In this document: positions 50,392 through 58,820 of the stretch, in pieces | How positions within the stretch are numbered: position 1 is the stretch's first letter | Layout of the letters: each line of letters starts with the position of its first letter | NCBI GenBank assembly: GCA_965279095.1 | Contig: CBDIHH010000006.1 | Location: forward strand, 434,001-498,000 | Source: CBDIHH01 sp965279095 | GTDB lineage: Bacteria; Pseudomonadota; Alphaproteobacteria; Caulobacterales; Caulobacteraceae | Direction of reading: 5' to 3' | Length of the DNA: 64,000 bases | Translations under genes and position numbers: made by a program | Notes under the pieces: model-generated | Seen by the model: only the letters and a program-made list of their open reading frames with translations | What the model was told of the DNA's origin: nothing | Database searches by the model: none

Positions 50392-51036
50392 TCAGACCAT
50401 CTTGGTCTTCTGCAGGGTCTTGTAGGCCTTGATCACCCGCTGGAGCTTGGCCTCGGCGCTGCGGTCGCCGCCGTTGGCGTCCGGGTGGCACCGCTTCACC
50501 AGCTCGGTGTAGCGCGCGCGAATCGTCGGGCCGTCGGCGTCCTCGAGCAGGTCGAGGTCGGCCAGGGCGTTGCGCTCCAGCTTGCCCAGCTGCCGCGTGG
50601 CGGCGGGGGCGGGGCCCGCGCGGCCGGATCCGAACATGCCGAAGGGATCGGCGTAGCCGCGTCCCGTCCCCACCCGCTGGGCGAAGCTCGCCGCCTCGCG
50701 GGCGTTCTTGGAGGCGCGGAACTCCCAGGTGGGACGCTCGCCGGTGGCGCGCGCCTCCATATGGGCGCGGACCTGCGCCTCGTTCATGCCGGCGAAGAAG
50801 TCCCAGTGCTTGTTGTACTCCGCGGCGTGCTGCTGGCAGAACCAGTAGTGGTCGTTGAGCATGTCGCGTGATTTGGGCGCGCGGGCCGTGGCCGGGGCGC
50901 GGCAGCCGGCGCTGTCGCAGGGGCGCTCCCCCGGCTTGAGGGCGTGCACATCCGCCTCGCGCTCCGCCTCGCCCTCCTTGGGCGGTCGAACGCGGATATC
51001 GATGAATCTGGGTTTGTACTGGAAGGCTGAGGCCAT
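50392..51036 (-). CDS. J-domain protein
   Basis: The 214-residue protein has a C-terminal J-domain (about 155-214) with the HPD motif in VKRCHPDANGGD and the YTELVKRCHPD / AYKTLQ helices. The N-terminal part has a cysteine-containing module (CDSAGC..CQQH) and DHYWFCQQHAAEYNKHWDFFAGM, typical of alphaproteobacterial J-proteins found beside cobS. It would recruit DnaK; the client is unknown. Confidence 0.9.
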   Translation of the reverse strand: MASAFQYKPRFIDIRVRPPKEGEAEREADVHALKPGERPCDSAGCRAPATARAPKSRDMLNDHYWFCQQHAAEYNKHWDFFAGMNEAQVRAHMEARATGERPTWEFRASKNAREAASFAQRVGTGRGYADPFGMFGSGRAGPAPAATRQLGKLERNALADLDLLEDADGPTIRARYTELVKRCHPDANGGDRSAEAKLQRVIKAYKTLQKTKMV

Positions 51037-51115
51037 GCTTTGGAGTATGCGGTTAGGGCGCTCACATTCAAGGCGTTCCGTGAAAAGGAGTTCCGCGCCC
51101 TGGCCCCGCCGCGCC

Positions 51116-51904
51116 TCAGCGCCCCTTGAAGGCCGGCTTGCGCTTCTCCACGAAGGCGGCCATCCCCTCCTTCTGGTCCTCGAAGGCGAACAGCGAATGG
51201 AACAGGCGCCGTTCCAGCTTCAGGCCGGCGGCCAGGGGCGTCTCGTCGGCCGACGCCACCAGTTCCTTGTTCATCATCACCGCCAAGGGCGAGAAGGTGG
51301 CGATCTTGGCCGCCGCGGCCAAGGCCTCGTCCAGCAGCGAATCGGCGGCGGCCACCCGGCTGACGAGGCCGGCGCGCTCGGCCTCCGCGGCGTCCATCAT
51401 CCGCCCGGTGAGGATCATGTCCATGGCCTTGGCCTTGCCGACCAGCCGCGTCAGCCGCTGGGTCCCGCCGATCCCCGGCGCGACCCCCAGGGTGATCTCC
51501 GGCTGGCCGAATTTGGCGGTGTCGGCGGCGATGATGAAGTCGCACATCATCGCCAGTTCGCAGCCGCCGCCCAGGGCGTAGCCGGCCACGGCCGCGATGA
51601 CCGGCTTGCGGAAGGCCGCCAGGGCGGCGGCTGCGCCGCCGAAGAAATCGCCCTTGAACATGTCCGCATAGGACTGGCCCGACATCTCCTTGATGTCGGC
51701 GCCGGCGGCGAACGCCTTGGCCGATCCGGTGAGCACGACGCAACCGATCGCCTCGTCCGCGGCCGCCTGGGCGAGGGCGTCGCTTAGCTCCGACAGGAGG
51801 GCGAAGTTCAGCGCATTGAGCGCCTCGGGCCGGTTCAGGCGGATCAGCAGCACGCCCTGGGCGCCGTTGGGCGCGGTCTCAAGGATGAGGGTCTGGTAGT
51901 CCAT
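51116..51904 (-). CDS. Enoyl-CoA hydratase
   Basis: The 262-residue crotonase-fold protein has the oxyanion segments AFAAGADIKEM and AVAGYALGGGCELAMMCDF, and the two catalytic glutamates expected of short-chain enoyl-CoA hydratases (one in GGGCELAM, one in FGQPEITLGVAPGIGGTQRL). It hydrates 2-enoyl-CoA in fatty-acid or branched-chain degradation. No other beta-oxidation gene is adjacent; it might serve the valine pathway encoded at 31-35 kb, which is inference. Confidence 0.93.
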   Translation of the reverse strand: MDYQTLILETAPNGAQGVLLIRLNRPEALNALNFALLSELSDALAQAAADEAIGCVVLTGSAKAFAAGADIKEMSGQSYADMFKGDFFGGAAAALAAFRKPVIAAVAGYALGGGCELAMMCDFIIAADTAKFGQPEITLGVAPGIGGTQRLTRLVGKAKAMDMILTGRMMDAAEAERAGLVSRVAAADSLLDEALAAAAKIATFSPLAVMMNKELVASADETPLAAGLKLERRLFHSLFAFEDQKEGMAAFVEKRKPAFKGR

Positions 51905-51970
51905 GGGCGGTCTCCGGGGCAGGCGGGGACAGGCCGGCGATCGGCCAGGCCGTCCCTCGGGCTCGATGGG

Positions 51971-52789
51971 TCAGTAGTCCAGGCGCGCCGGGATCGGCTC
52001 GCGCAGCGATTCGGGCGAGCCCTCCGGCAGGACCGGCTGGAACGGCGGATCGAGGGGCAGGGGGCGGCGCTCGTCCTGCCAGTGGGTGATCACCTTGTTG
52101 GAGCCCGGGTTCCTCATCAGCATCAGGAAGCCCAGGTCCGACACATGGGGGCCGTGCAGGATTCCCGGCGGACGATAGAAATAGGCCCCGCCCCTCATCA
52201 CGCCCTCGGGCGCCGACATCTCGCCGGTGATGAGGAACATCTCCTCGGCGTGGGGATGCAGCTCTAGCTGCAGGTCGGCCACGTCCGGCCGGCCGTGGGG
52301 CAGGCCGGTCAGCAGATAGGTGCGGCCGGAATCGTTGGGGCCCATGCGCAGCACCTTGCGCGCCAGGCGCAGGTGGATCAGCGCCGGATCGTAGAGCGAA
52401 TTGTCCCAGGGCATGGCCGCGGCGTCGATGGCGATGACCTCGCCTTCGGCGGCGTCGGGATCGTCAGCGGCGTAGCGGAAGGCCACCAGGGTCGCCCCCC
52501 CGGCCGAACGCGCCGTCCGCCAGGCCTGGTCGGCCGGCAGGAAGCCGTAGGCGTGGCGGCCGAACCGGCGCCCGTCGAACTCGATCTCGCCGTGAAGAAC
52601 GAAGAATTCCTCGGCCACCGCCGGCTCGCCCGGCGTCCGCGTCGCGCTCCAGCCCGCCGGGACCCGCACCAGGGCGGTGCGGGCGGCGGAATCCGGATCT
52701 GCGTTGAGGATCTTCTCCTCTGTCCCGTAGGGGCCCGGCGACCAGGACAGGGACTGGGACTGGATGAACTCGATGTGGGGGCGCGCCAT
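51971..52789 (-). CDS. Bicupin protein (DUF4437/ChrR-like cupin)
   Basis: The 272-residue protein begins MARPHIEFIQSQSLSWSPGP and has two cupin barrels: EEFFVLHGEIEFDGRRFGRH in the first half and ELHPHAEEMFLITGEMSAPEG in the second, with HPHAEE as the clear metal-binding motif; GILHGPH supplies a further histidine. Metal dependence is likely and the substrate unknown. The ATG at 52789 is preferred; upstream frame lies in the divergent promoter region shared with bolA. Confidence 0.8.
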   Translation of the reverse strand: MARPHIEFIQSQSLSWSPGPYGTEEKILNADPDSAARTALVRVPAGWSATRTPGEPAVAEEFFVLHGEIEFDGRRFGRHAYGFLPADQAWRTARSAGGATLVAFRYAADDPDAAEGEVIAIDAAAMPWDNSLYDPALIHLRLARKVLRMGPNDSGRTYLLTGLPHGRPDVADLQLELHPHAEEMFLITGEMSAPEGVMRGGAYFYRPPGILHGPHVSDLGFLMLMRNPGSNKVITHWQDERRPLPLDPPFQPVLPEGSPESLREPIPARLDY

Positions 52790-52868
52790 AGGTAGAGTTT
52801 GTCCCCCAAGCCGGTTGAGGTCAAACTGACTCCGCCACGTCGGGCAAGGTCGCAGCAGGACAACGCCT

Positions 52869-53138
52869 ATGGGTGAGGTCGCAGACGCCATCAGGAGCAA
52901 GCTGGAGGGCGCGTTCCATCCGGAGCGCCTGGAGGTGGCCGACCAGTCCGCGCAGCATGCCGGACATGGCGGCGCCCGCGAGGGCGGGGAAAGCCACTTC
53001 GACGTGGTGATCGTCGCAGCGGCCTTCGCCGGCCAATCTCGCGTGGCCCGGCAGCGCGCGGTCTACGCCGCCCTGGCCGATGAGCTGGCGGGCCCCGTCC
53101 ACGCCCTGTCGTTGAAAGCCCTCGCCCCCGGAGACTAG
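52869..53138 (+). CDS. bolA: BolA-family protein
   Basis: The 89-residue protein has the BolA fold signatures: MGEVADAIRSKLEGAFHPER, the loop QHAGHGG.REGGESHFDVVIV and the helix RVARQRAVYAAL with LAGPVHALSLKAL. BolA proteins pair with monothiol glutaredoxins in iron-sulfur handling and affect morphology and stress responses. Its histidine-rich loop is intact. It is divergent from the cupin gene. Confidence 0.93.
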   Translation: MGEVADAIRSKLEGAFHPERLEVADQSAQHAGHGGAREGGESHFDVVIVAAAFAGQSRVARQRAVYAALADELAGPVHALSLKALAPGD

Positions 53139-53143
53139 GACCC

Positions 53144-53680
53144 TTGGCCTTCCAGATCGAACTGCCGGCCACGGGCGAGGTCCAGATACGCCCCACGGCG
53201 CCGGACGACCTTCCCGGCGTGGCCCGGGTTTCGGTGGACACCTGGCGCGGGACCTACGGCGGCCTGCTGCCCGCCGTGCTGCTGGACCGGCTTCGCTATC
53301 GCTCGCAGGAGCACCGGCATCGCGGCTTCCTGGCCCGCAGCGGCGTTCATCACCGTATCGCCGCCGAGGTGTTCACCGACGAGGTCGTCGGCTTCGCCAA
53401 TGGTGGGCCAGGCCGCCACCCGCACCTGGGGCCGCACAGCGAGATCTATGAGCTCTATGTCCAGGCCGGCTACCAGGGCCGGGCCATCGGGCGGGGGCTG
53501 TTCGATGCGATGCGCCTGGCCCTGGCGGCGGAGGGCAAGGACAGCCTCGTCGTCTGGGTGCTGGCCAGCAACCCGAACCGCGCCTTCTACGACCGCCTCG
53601 GCGGGCGCCGGATCTCACAGCACACCATCCGCATGGCTGGCGCCAAGGTCGACGAGATCGCCTACGCCTGGTCGCTTTGA
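53144..53680 (+). CDS. GNAT-family N-acetyltransferase
   Basis: The 178-residue protein carries a GNAT domain (about 14-170) with IRPTAPDDLPGVARVSVDTW, the core EIYELYVQAGYQGRAIGRGLF giving the acetyl-CoA-binding QxxGxG/A loop, and WVLASNPNRAFYDRLGG. A TTG at 53144 with GGA..AGGA upstream is the start, five bases after the bolA stop, so it is coupled to bolA. The substrate is unknown. Confidence 0.87.
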   Translation: MAFQIELPATGEVQIRPTAPDDLPGVARVSVDTWRGTYGGLLPAVLLDRLRYRSQEHRHRGFLARSGVHHRIAAEVFTDEVVGFANGGPGRHPHLGPHSEIYELYVQAGYQGRAIGRGLFDAMRLALAAEGKDSLVVWVLASNPNRAFYDRLGGRRISQHTIRMAGAKVDEIAYAWSL

Positions 53681-53803
53681 GCGTGTCTGCCGGTCGTTTC
53701 GCCGCCCCGGGAACTAGTCATTAGTACCTAGCAAGCTAAGCCGTGACCGACTTAGGCGCCGGCCCGAAGCTCTGGCGCCGACCGAGCCTGCACCGAGGAC
53801 CTC

Positions 53804-54907
53804 TTGGCCGATCGCACTGTCCGCAGCCTTGTCCAGTTGCAGAATTCGGCTTCGACGGCGCGGGTGCTCAACCTGTTCCGCACGGCCAAGCGGGCGGGCT
53901 CCGATCCCGAATACGCGACCCGACCCTTCTTCGCCCATCCGCTGCTGAACTGCTGCATCATCGTCAAGCACCGCCTGCGCCCAACCGAGGCGCCGCTGTT
54001 CGACCTGCCGCGATCAACGGCGACGAAGATCATCCTGCCCTTCGACACCTCCGATCTGCGGTCGGGCGGCCGGTCGGTGTTCGTGGGCGAAACCCGCTAC
54101 GACGATGTCATGCGCGACGTCTTCGGCGCCAGCCTCGCCACCGGCGCCCGCGACCGCGTCATGCTGGACATGCTCGACGCCCTGCCGTCGCTGGATCCCT
54201 TCCTTCTGCGCGAACAGATCAAGCGTAACGGACTGGAGGTCGCGGGATGCTATTTCGACCTGTCCGAGGCGGACCTGCAGAACATGTTCGGCTATGTCCA
54301 GGATCAGCTGAGAGCCCTGGTGACCATGTCCTTCGGAGACGACGGGGCCTTCTCCGCCCATGCGGCGAAGCTGGTGAAGAAGATCCTGTCCGGCCAGGGC
54401 GACAATGACCTGGAGCCCCTGCGGCTGACCTTGCGACTGGCCCCCGAGGAATACCAGGAAGGCATGTTCTGCTGGAAGGGCTTCCTCTACTACAGCTGGA
54501 CCCTCAACCAGATCTACGCGAAGGCGCGGCGGGTGGAGGGAGAACTGGTGGCCTTGAGGCCCAGGGGGCCCCAGACCGCGGAAACCCGAAGCTACATCGA
54601 CGGCGCCAAGGCGCGCCTGTCCAAGTCGATCAGCGTCGCCTGCGAGCGGGTTCGTGACACCCTCAGCGTCTATGAGAACGCCTATGAGGGCCTCACCAGC
54701 CGCGGGGACCCCGCCGCCTTCCGCGATTTCCTGCTGGCCGCGCCCGCCATGTTCAACGACCTCGGCGAGCGGCTGGGGGCGATCCAGCACATCGTCACCT
54801 TCTGGCAATTCCGGTTCCCGCCCAACGAGCGCCAGCTGGTGTCGCCCGACGAGATGGTCGACATCCTGCAGGACTTCGAGGACGGCCTGGCCTTCGGTCG
54901 GCCGTAA
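53804..54907 (+). CDS. Conserved soluble protein of unknown function (367 residues)
   Basis: From a TTG at 53804 preceded by GAGGA the protein starts MADRTVRSLVQLQNSASTAR. It lacks signal or membrane segments and looks largely helical (LLREQIKRNGLEVAGCYFDL, NDLEPLRLTLRLAPEEYQEG, KARLSKSISVACERVRDTLS). A segment CCIIVKHRL and several conserved-looking tryptophans (CWKGFLYYSW) stand out. Coding character is strong, but I recognise no family and give no function. Confidence 0.75.
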   Translation: MADRTVRSLVQLQNSASTARVLNLFRTAKRAGSDPEYATRPFFAHPLLNCCIIVKHRLRPTEAPLFDLPRSTATKIILPFDTSDLRSGGRSVFVGETRYDDVMRDVFGASLATGARDRVMLDMLDALPSLDPFLLREQIKRNGLEVAGCYFDLSEADLQNMFGYVQDQLRALVTMSFGDDGAFSAHAAKLVKKILSGQGDNDLEPLRLTLRLAPEEYQEGMFCWKGFLYYSWTLNQIYAKARRVEGELVALRPRGPQTAETRSYIDGAKARLSKSISVACERVRDTLSVYENAYEGLTSRGDPAAFRDFLLAAPAMFNDLGERLGAIQHIVTFWQFRFPPNERQLVSPDEMVDILQDFEDGLAFGRP

Positions 54908-55067
54908 GCGGCCAGGCGGGCCGATCCAGCGGCCTAGAGGATTGTTCCAGGTTTGTTCTTTACACCCGAGCGCCCTGCCGTGAGACTACGGCGGCGTAAG
55001 GGGACAGGACCTGGCACGCGGCGGCCCCGATAAGGTTCTCACGCCTCGCTATGAGCGGGTTCGCTGA

Positions 55068-55676
55068 ATGCCCATGGACGATGTGATCTTGACCCGAGAT
55101 TGCTGGGTCGAGCGGAGCGGCGGCGGCGATCCGAGGCCGCTGCACGTGGAATTCCTGAGGCCCTATCCGGTCGACTCCGAGACGGTGCTGGCGTCCTTCC
55201 GCATCCGCTGCGACTATTTCGAAGATGTCGAGGCCCTGAAGGCTGGCGACGACGTCCAGGCGATGTCTCTCATGCTGGGCCACGCGTGGTCCTGTCTCAA
55301 GGGCAAGGCCCGACAGGGCTACGAGATTTATTGGATGACGAGAGGCGACCTGGACTATTTCGATTTCTGGGCCTACCGCGAAAAGCCCAATAGGCACGGG
55401 CCCCGGTCCGTATTCCAGGAAGCCGTGATGGCCGCGCTCTCGCATGGGCCGGAACGGTTCTTGCAGCCGTCGCATCGGGTGGCCGTCGACGAGACTGATC
55501 TGTCCATCGTCACCTATCGCGTGCTCTCCAGCGGCGCGGACGCCCTGGAATATCGCATCGACGCCGAGACCAGCCAACGGCTCGGGCCCGAGGGGACCGC
55601 CAAGTATCTCGGCGAACTGCTGCTGCGAGACACCCCTGGCGGTCGCCGGCTGCTCGGCTTGGACCCGGGGACCTAG
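55068..55676 (+). CDS. Uncharacterised protein (DUF6968-like N-terminus)
   Basis: The 202-residue soluble protein starts MPMDDVILTRDCWVERSGGG. Its first 80 residues have the beta-rich pattern LHVEFLRPYPVDSETVLASFRIRCDYFEDVE.AMSLMLGHAWSCLKGK (shown in parts), suggestive of small immunity-like or DUF6968 domains. A C-terminal half follows, with DLDYFDFWAYREKPN and DALEYRIDAETSQRLG. I cannot assign a function. The gene is lower in GC than its neighbours at the 5' end and ends just before the convergent corC gene. Confidence 0.7.
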   Translation: MPMDDVILTRDCWVERSGGGDPRPLHVEFLRPYPVDSETVLASFRIRCDYFEDVEALKAGDDVQAMSLMLGHAWSCLKGKARQGYEIYWMTRGDLDYFDFWAYREKPNRHGPRSVFQEAVMAALSHGPERFLQPSHRVAVDETDLSIVTYRVLSSGADALEYRIDAETSQRLGPEGTAKYLGELLLRDTPGGRRLLGLDPGT

Positions 55677-55682
55677 TCAGGT

Positions 55683-56981
55683 CTAGCCCTCGGCCTCCTC
55701 CGCCTCCTCCAGCTTCGGCGACACCCGCAGGGCGGTGATCTGGTTGCGCTGGCGGCGCAGGACCTGGAAGCGGTGGTGGTGGAAGATGAAGGTCTGGCCC
55801 GGGTCGGGGATGGCCTGGGCCTCGTGGATCACCAGGCCAGCGACGGTGACGGCGTCCTCGTCGGGCAGGTCCCAGTCCATCGCCCTGTTGAGGTCGCGGA
55901 TCGTCACCGAGCCGTCCACATGCACCGAGCCGTCCGGCTGCCGGCGCACGCCCTGCAGGGCGATGTCGTGCTCGTCCTCGATCTCGCCGACGATCTCCTC
56001 GAGGATATCCTCCAGGGTCACCAGCCCCTGCAGGGCGCCGTATTCGTCGACCACCAGGGCGAAATGGCTGCGCGCCTTGAGGAAGGCGTTGAGCTGGTCC
56101 TTCAGATTGGTGGTGTCGGGGATGAACCAGGGTTCCCGCGCCACCGTGGAGATGTCGATCTCGTCCACCTGGCCTTCGCTGGCGGCCACCGCCCGCAGCA
56201 GGTCCTTTGCGTGCAGCACCCCGATGATGTTCTCGGGATCGCCGCGGTAGAGGGGCAGGCGGGTGTGGGGGGCGTCCAGCGCCTGGCGAACGATCTCGCG
56301 CACCGGCAGGTCCGCGTCCAGCATCGACATGGACTTGCGGTGGACCATGATCTCCGACACGTCGAGGTCGCCCAGGTCGAGCACCCCGCCCAGCATGAGG
56401 CGGTCGCGACTCTCCACGAGGCCTTCGGAGTGGTGGTATTCCACCGCGCCGCGGATCTCCTCGTGGGCGGCCAGCACGTCGGTGGCCATGTCCAACTTGA
56501 TGCCGAAGGGGCGCAGGGCGGCGCGGACGATATACTGGATGGTGTAGACCACCGGGCCGAAGATCTTGATGACGATCAGCATCGGCGCCGACAGGGTGCG
56601 GGCGATGTTGTCGGCCCTGACGATGGCGATGGTCTTGGGCAGGACCTCGACGAACAGCAGGATCAGGACGGTCATCACCCCGGTGGCGATGGCGACGCCC
56701 TTGGCCCCCGGCACCGCCTTGGTGATCACCTGGGTGACGATCGCCGAGGCCAGGATGTTGATCACGTTATAGCCCAGCAGGATCGCCCCGATCATGGTCT
56801 CCTGATCGGACAGCAGCCGGTTGACCCGGCCCGCCGCGCGGTCGCCCTCCCGCTCCAGCTGGTGCATGCGGCCGCGGCTGGCCCCGGTGAAGGCGGTCTC
56901 CGCCGCCGAGAACAGGGCGGAGATGAACAGCAGCACGACCATCAGCGGCGCGAGGGCCAGCAGGGCGGCGAGCAAGGGCAT
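55683..56981 (-). CDS. CNNM/CorC-family membrane transporter or regulator (HlyC/CorC)
   Basis: The 432-residue protein has an N-terminal DUF21/CNNM membrane domain (about 1-150, FSAAETAFTGASRGRMHQLE, EVLPKTIAI), two CBS domains (about 215-335, with LPLYRGDPENIIGVLHAKDL and FALVVDEYGALQGLVTLEDILEEIVGEIEDE) and a C-terminal CorC_HlyC PCMH-like domain (VHVDGSVTIRDLNRAMDWDL). Members move or sense Mg2+/Co2+. It lies ten bases after aroB, an arrangement common in alphaproteobacteria. Confidence 0.92.
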   Translation of the reverse strand: MPLLAALLALAPLMVVLLFISALFSAAETAFTGASRGRMHQLEREGDRAAGRVNRLLSDQETMIGAILLGYNVINILASAIVTQVITKAVPGAKGVAIATGVMTVLILLFVEVLPKTIAIVRADNIARTLSAPMLIVIKIFGPVVYTIQYIVRAALRPFGIKLDMATDVLAAHEEIRGAVEYHHSEGLVESRDRLMLGGVLDLGDLDVSEIMVHRKSMSMLDADLPVREIVRQALDAPHTRLPLYRGDPENIIGVLHAKDLLRAVAASEGQVDEIDISTVAREPWFIPDTTNLKDQLNAFLKARSHFALVVDEYGALQGLVTLEDILEEIVGEIEDEHDIALQGVRRQPDGSVHVDGSVTIRDLNRAMDWDLPDEDAVTVAGLVIHEAQAIPDPGQTFIFHHHRFQVLRRQRNQITALRVSPKLEEAEEAEG

Positions 56982-56990
56982 TGGGGTTCC

Positions 56991-58103
56991 TTAGGGCGCG
57001 GCGCCGTCGGCCTGGAGGAAGGCGCGTACCGCGCCCGCGTCCACGCCTCTGGCGGTGAAGGCATCGCCGATGGCTTTGGCGAGGATGAAGGTCAGGCGGC
57101 CGCTCTCGGCCTTCTTGTCCTGGCCCATGTGGCGGACCAGGGCCTCGGCCGAGAAGGGGGCGCCGGCGATCTGGTCCATGCGCACCGGCAGGCCCGCCAG
57201 GGCGATGGCGGCCTCGGCGCGATGGGCGTCTTGCGCCGTGATCAGCCCCTGGGCGGCGGAAAAGCGGAAGGCCTGGGCGCAGCCGATGGCCACGCCTTCC
57301 CCGTGCAGCAGGGCGCCGCCATAGCCGGTCTCCGCCTCCAGGGCGTGGCCGAAGGTGTGGCCGAGGTTGAGCAGAGCCCGCCGGCCCGCCTCCCTCTCGT
57401 CCTCGGCGACGATCTCGGCCTTCATCTCCACCGACCGGGCGACGGCGTGGGCCAGGGCCTGGCGGTCCCGTTCGACGACGGCGGCGCCATGGGTCTCCAG
57501 CCACTCGAAGAAGGCCATGTCGCCGAGCAGGCCGTATTTGATGACCTCGGCGTAGCCGGCCCGCATCTCCCGCGCGCTGAGGGTGTCGAGCACCGTCAGG
57601 TCCGCCAGCACCAGGCGCGGCTGGTGAAAGGCGCCGATCAGGTTCTTGCCGCGCGGCGTGTCGATGGCGGTCTTGCCGCCCACCGACGAGTCCACCTGCG
57701 CCAGCAGGGTGGTGGGGATCTGCACAAAGTCGATGCCGCGCTTGTAGATGGCCGCGGCGAAGCCGGCGAGATCGCCCACCACCCCGCCGCCGAAGGCGGT
57801 GATGATGTCGCCGCGGTCCAGCTCCAGCGCCAGCAGCCGTTCGGACAGGTCGGCCAGGCCCGCGAAGCTCTTGGTCTGCTCCCCGGGCGGCAGGGCGATC
57901 ACGGTGGCGGTCACCCCGCCCGCGGCCAGGGCCGCCACCAGCCGGTCCCCGTGCAGGGCGGCCACGGTCTGGTCGGTGACCACGGCGGTGCGTCCGCGCG
58001 GGGCGAAGGGGGCGATCAACTGCCCCGCCTGGTCGAGCAGGTCGTCGCCCACCAGGACATCGTAGCCGCGGTCGGCCAGCCTGACAGGCACATCAAGTCT
58101 CAT
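56991..58103 (-). CDS. aroB: 3-dehydroquinate synthase AroB
   Basis: AroB cyclises DAHP to 3-dehydroquinate, step two of the shikimate pathway, using NAD and zinc. The 370-residue protein has GGVVGDLAGFAAAIYKRGID (about 105-124), PTTLLAQVDSSVGGKTAIDTPRGKNLIG and the metal-ligand region NLGHTFGHALEAETGYGGALLHGEGVAIG. The start overlaps the aroK stop (ATGA), so the pair is coupled. Confidence 0.97.
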   Translation of the reverse strand: MRLDVPVRLADRGYDVLVGDDLLDQAGQLIAPFAPRGRTAVVTDQTVAALHGDRLVAALAAGGVTATVIALPPGEQTKSFAGLADLSERLLALELDRGDIITAFGGGVVGDLAGFAAAIYKRGIDFVQIPTTLLAQVDSSVGGKTAIDTPRGKNLIGAFHQPRLVLADLTVLDTLSAREMRAGYAEVIKYGLLGDMAFFEWLETHGAAVVERDRQALAHAVARSVEMKAEIVAEDEREAGRRALLNLGHTFGHALEAETGYGGALLHGEGVAIGCAQAFRFSAAQGLITAQDAHRAEAAIALAGLPVRMDQIAGAPFSAEALVRHMGQDKKAESGRLTFILAKAIGDAFTARGVDAGAVRAFLQADGAAP

Positions 58104-58645
58104 GCGCTCTTCTCCAGCCGGGCGCGCAGGCCGGCGATGATGGCGTCCACCGCCGCCTGATGGGGGCCGTCGCCGGTCTCCACCGCCAGGTCCGCCAGGG
58201 CATAGGTGGGATCGCGCTGGGCCATCAGGTCGGTCAGCACTTCGCGCACATTGCGCCCTTTCAGCAGAGGGCGGGTGTCGCGCTTGCCCACGCGGCGCAC
58301 AAGCACGTCAAGATCGGCCTTCAGCCAGATGGACACCGCCTTTTCGGCGATGAGGGCGCGGGTCTCGGGATTCATGAAGGCGCCCCCGCCGGTGGCCAGC
58401 ACATGCGGCGGCTCGTCAAGCAGGCGGCCGATCACCCGGCGCTCGCCGGCGCGGAATTCGGCCTCACCCCGCTGGGCGAAGATCTCGGCGATGTTGCACC
58501 CGGCCGCCCGTTCGATTTCCTCGTCGGCGTCACGGAACGGCAGGTCGAGGGCCACGGCGAGCCGGCGGCCGATACTCGACTTGCCGACGCCCATCATGCC
58601 CACCAGGGCGATGGTGCGGGCGCGCAAAGGGGAAAGGCCATCCAT
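58100..58645 (-). CDS. aroK: Shikimate kinase AroK
   Basis: AroK phosphorylates shikimate. The 181-residue protein starts MDGLSPLRARTIALVGMMGV with Walker A GMMGVGKSSIGRRLA (about 16-30), DADEEIE for substrate binding, the ATGGGAFMNPE motif and the lid arginine in KRDTRPLLKGRN. The ATG at 58645 suits the family length; a longer open frame to 58960 runs into the divergent MFS promoter region and is not needed. Confidence 0.96.
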   Translation of the reverse strand: MDGLSPLRARTIALVGMMGVGKSSIGRRLAVALDLPFRDADEEIERAAGCNIAEIFAQRGEAEFRAGERRVIGRLLDEPPHVLATGGGAFMNPETRALIAEKAVSIWLKADLDVLVRRVGKRDTRPLLKGRNVREVLTDLMAQRDPTYALADLAVETGDGPHQAAVDAIIAGLRARLEKSA

Positions 58646-58820
58646 GGAGTCGCAGATTGTTACACGATCGCCCCGCCTCGCGCCAAGCTTGCCGGCCCAT
58701 CGCGGACGATAGTTGGCGCGACAGCCCGCATCTGAGCGTCGCGCCGCCTTGTCCGGCAGGCGCGGGGTCGATAACCGGAGGGGCGCCGACGCGGCGCCGG
58801 CAGCGAGGCGCAACCGACCC

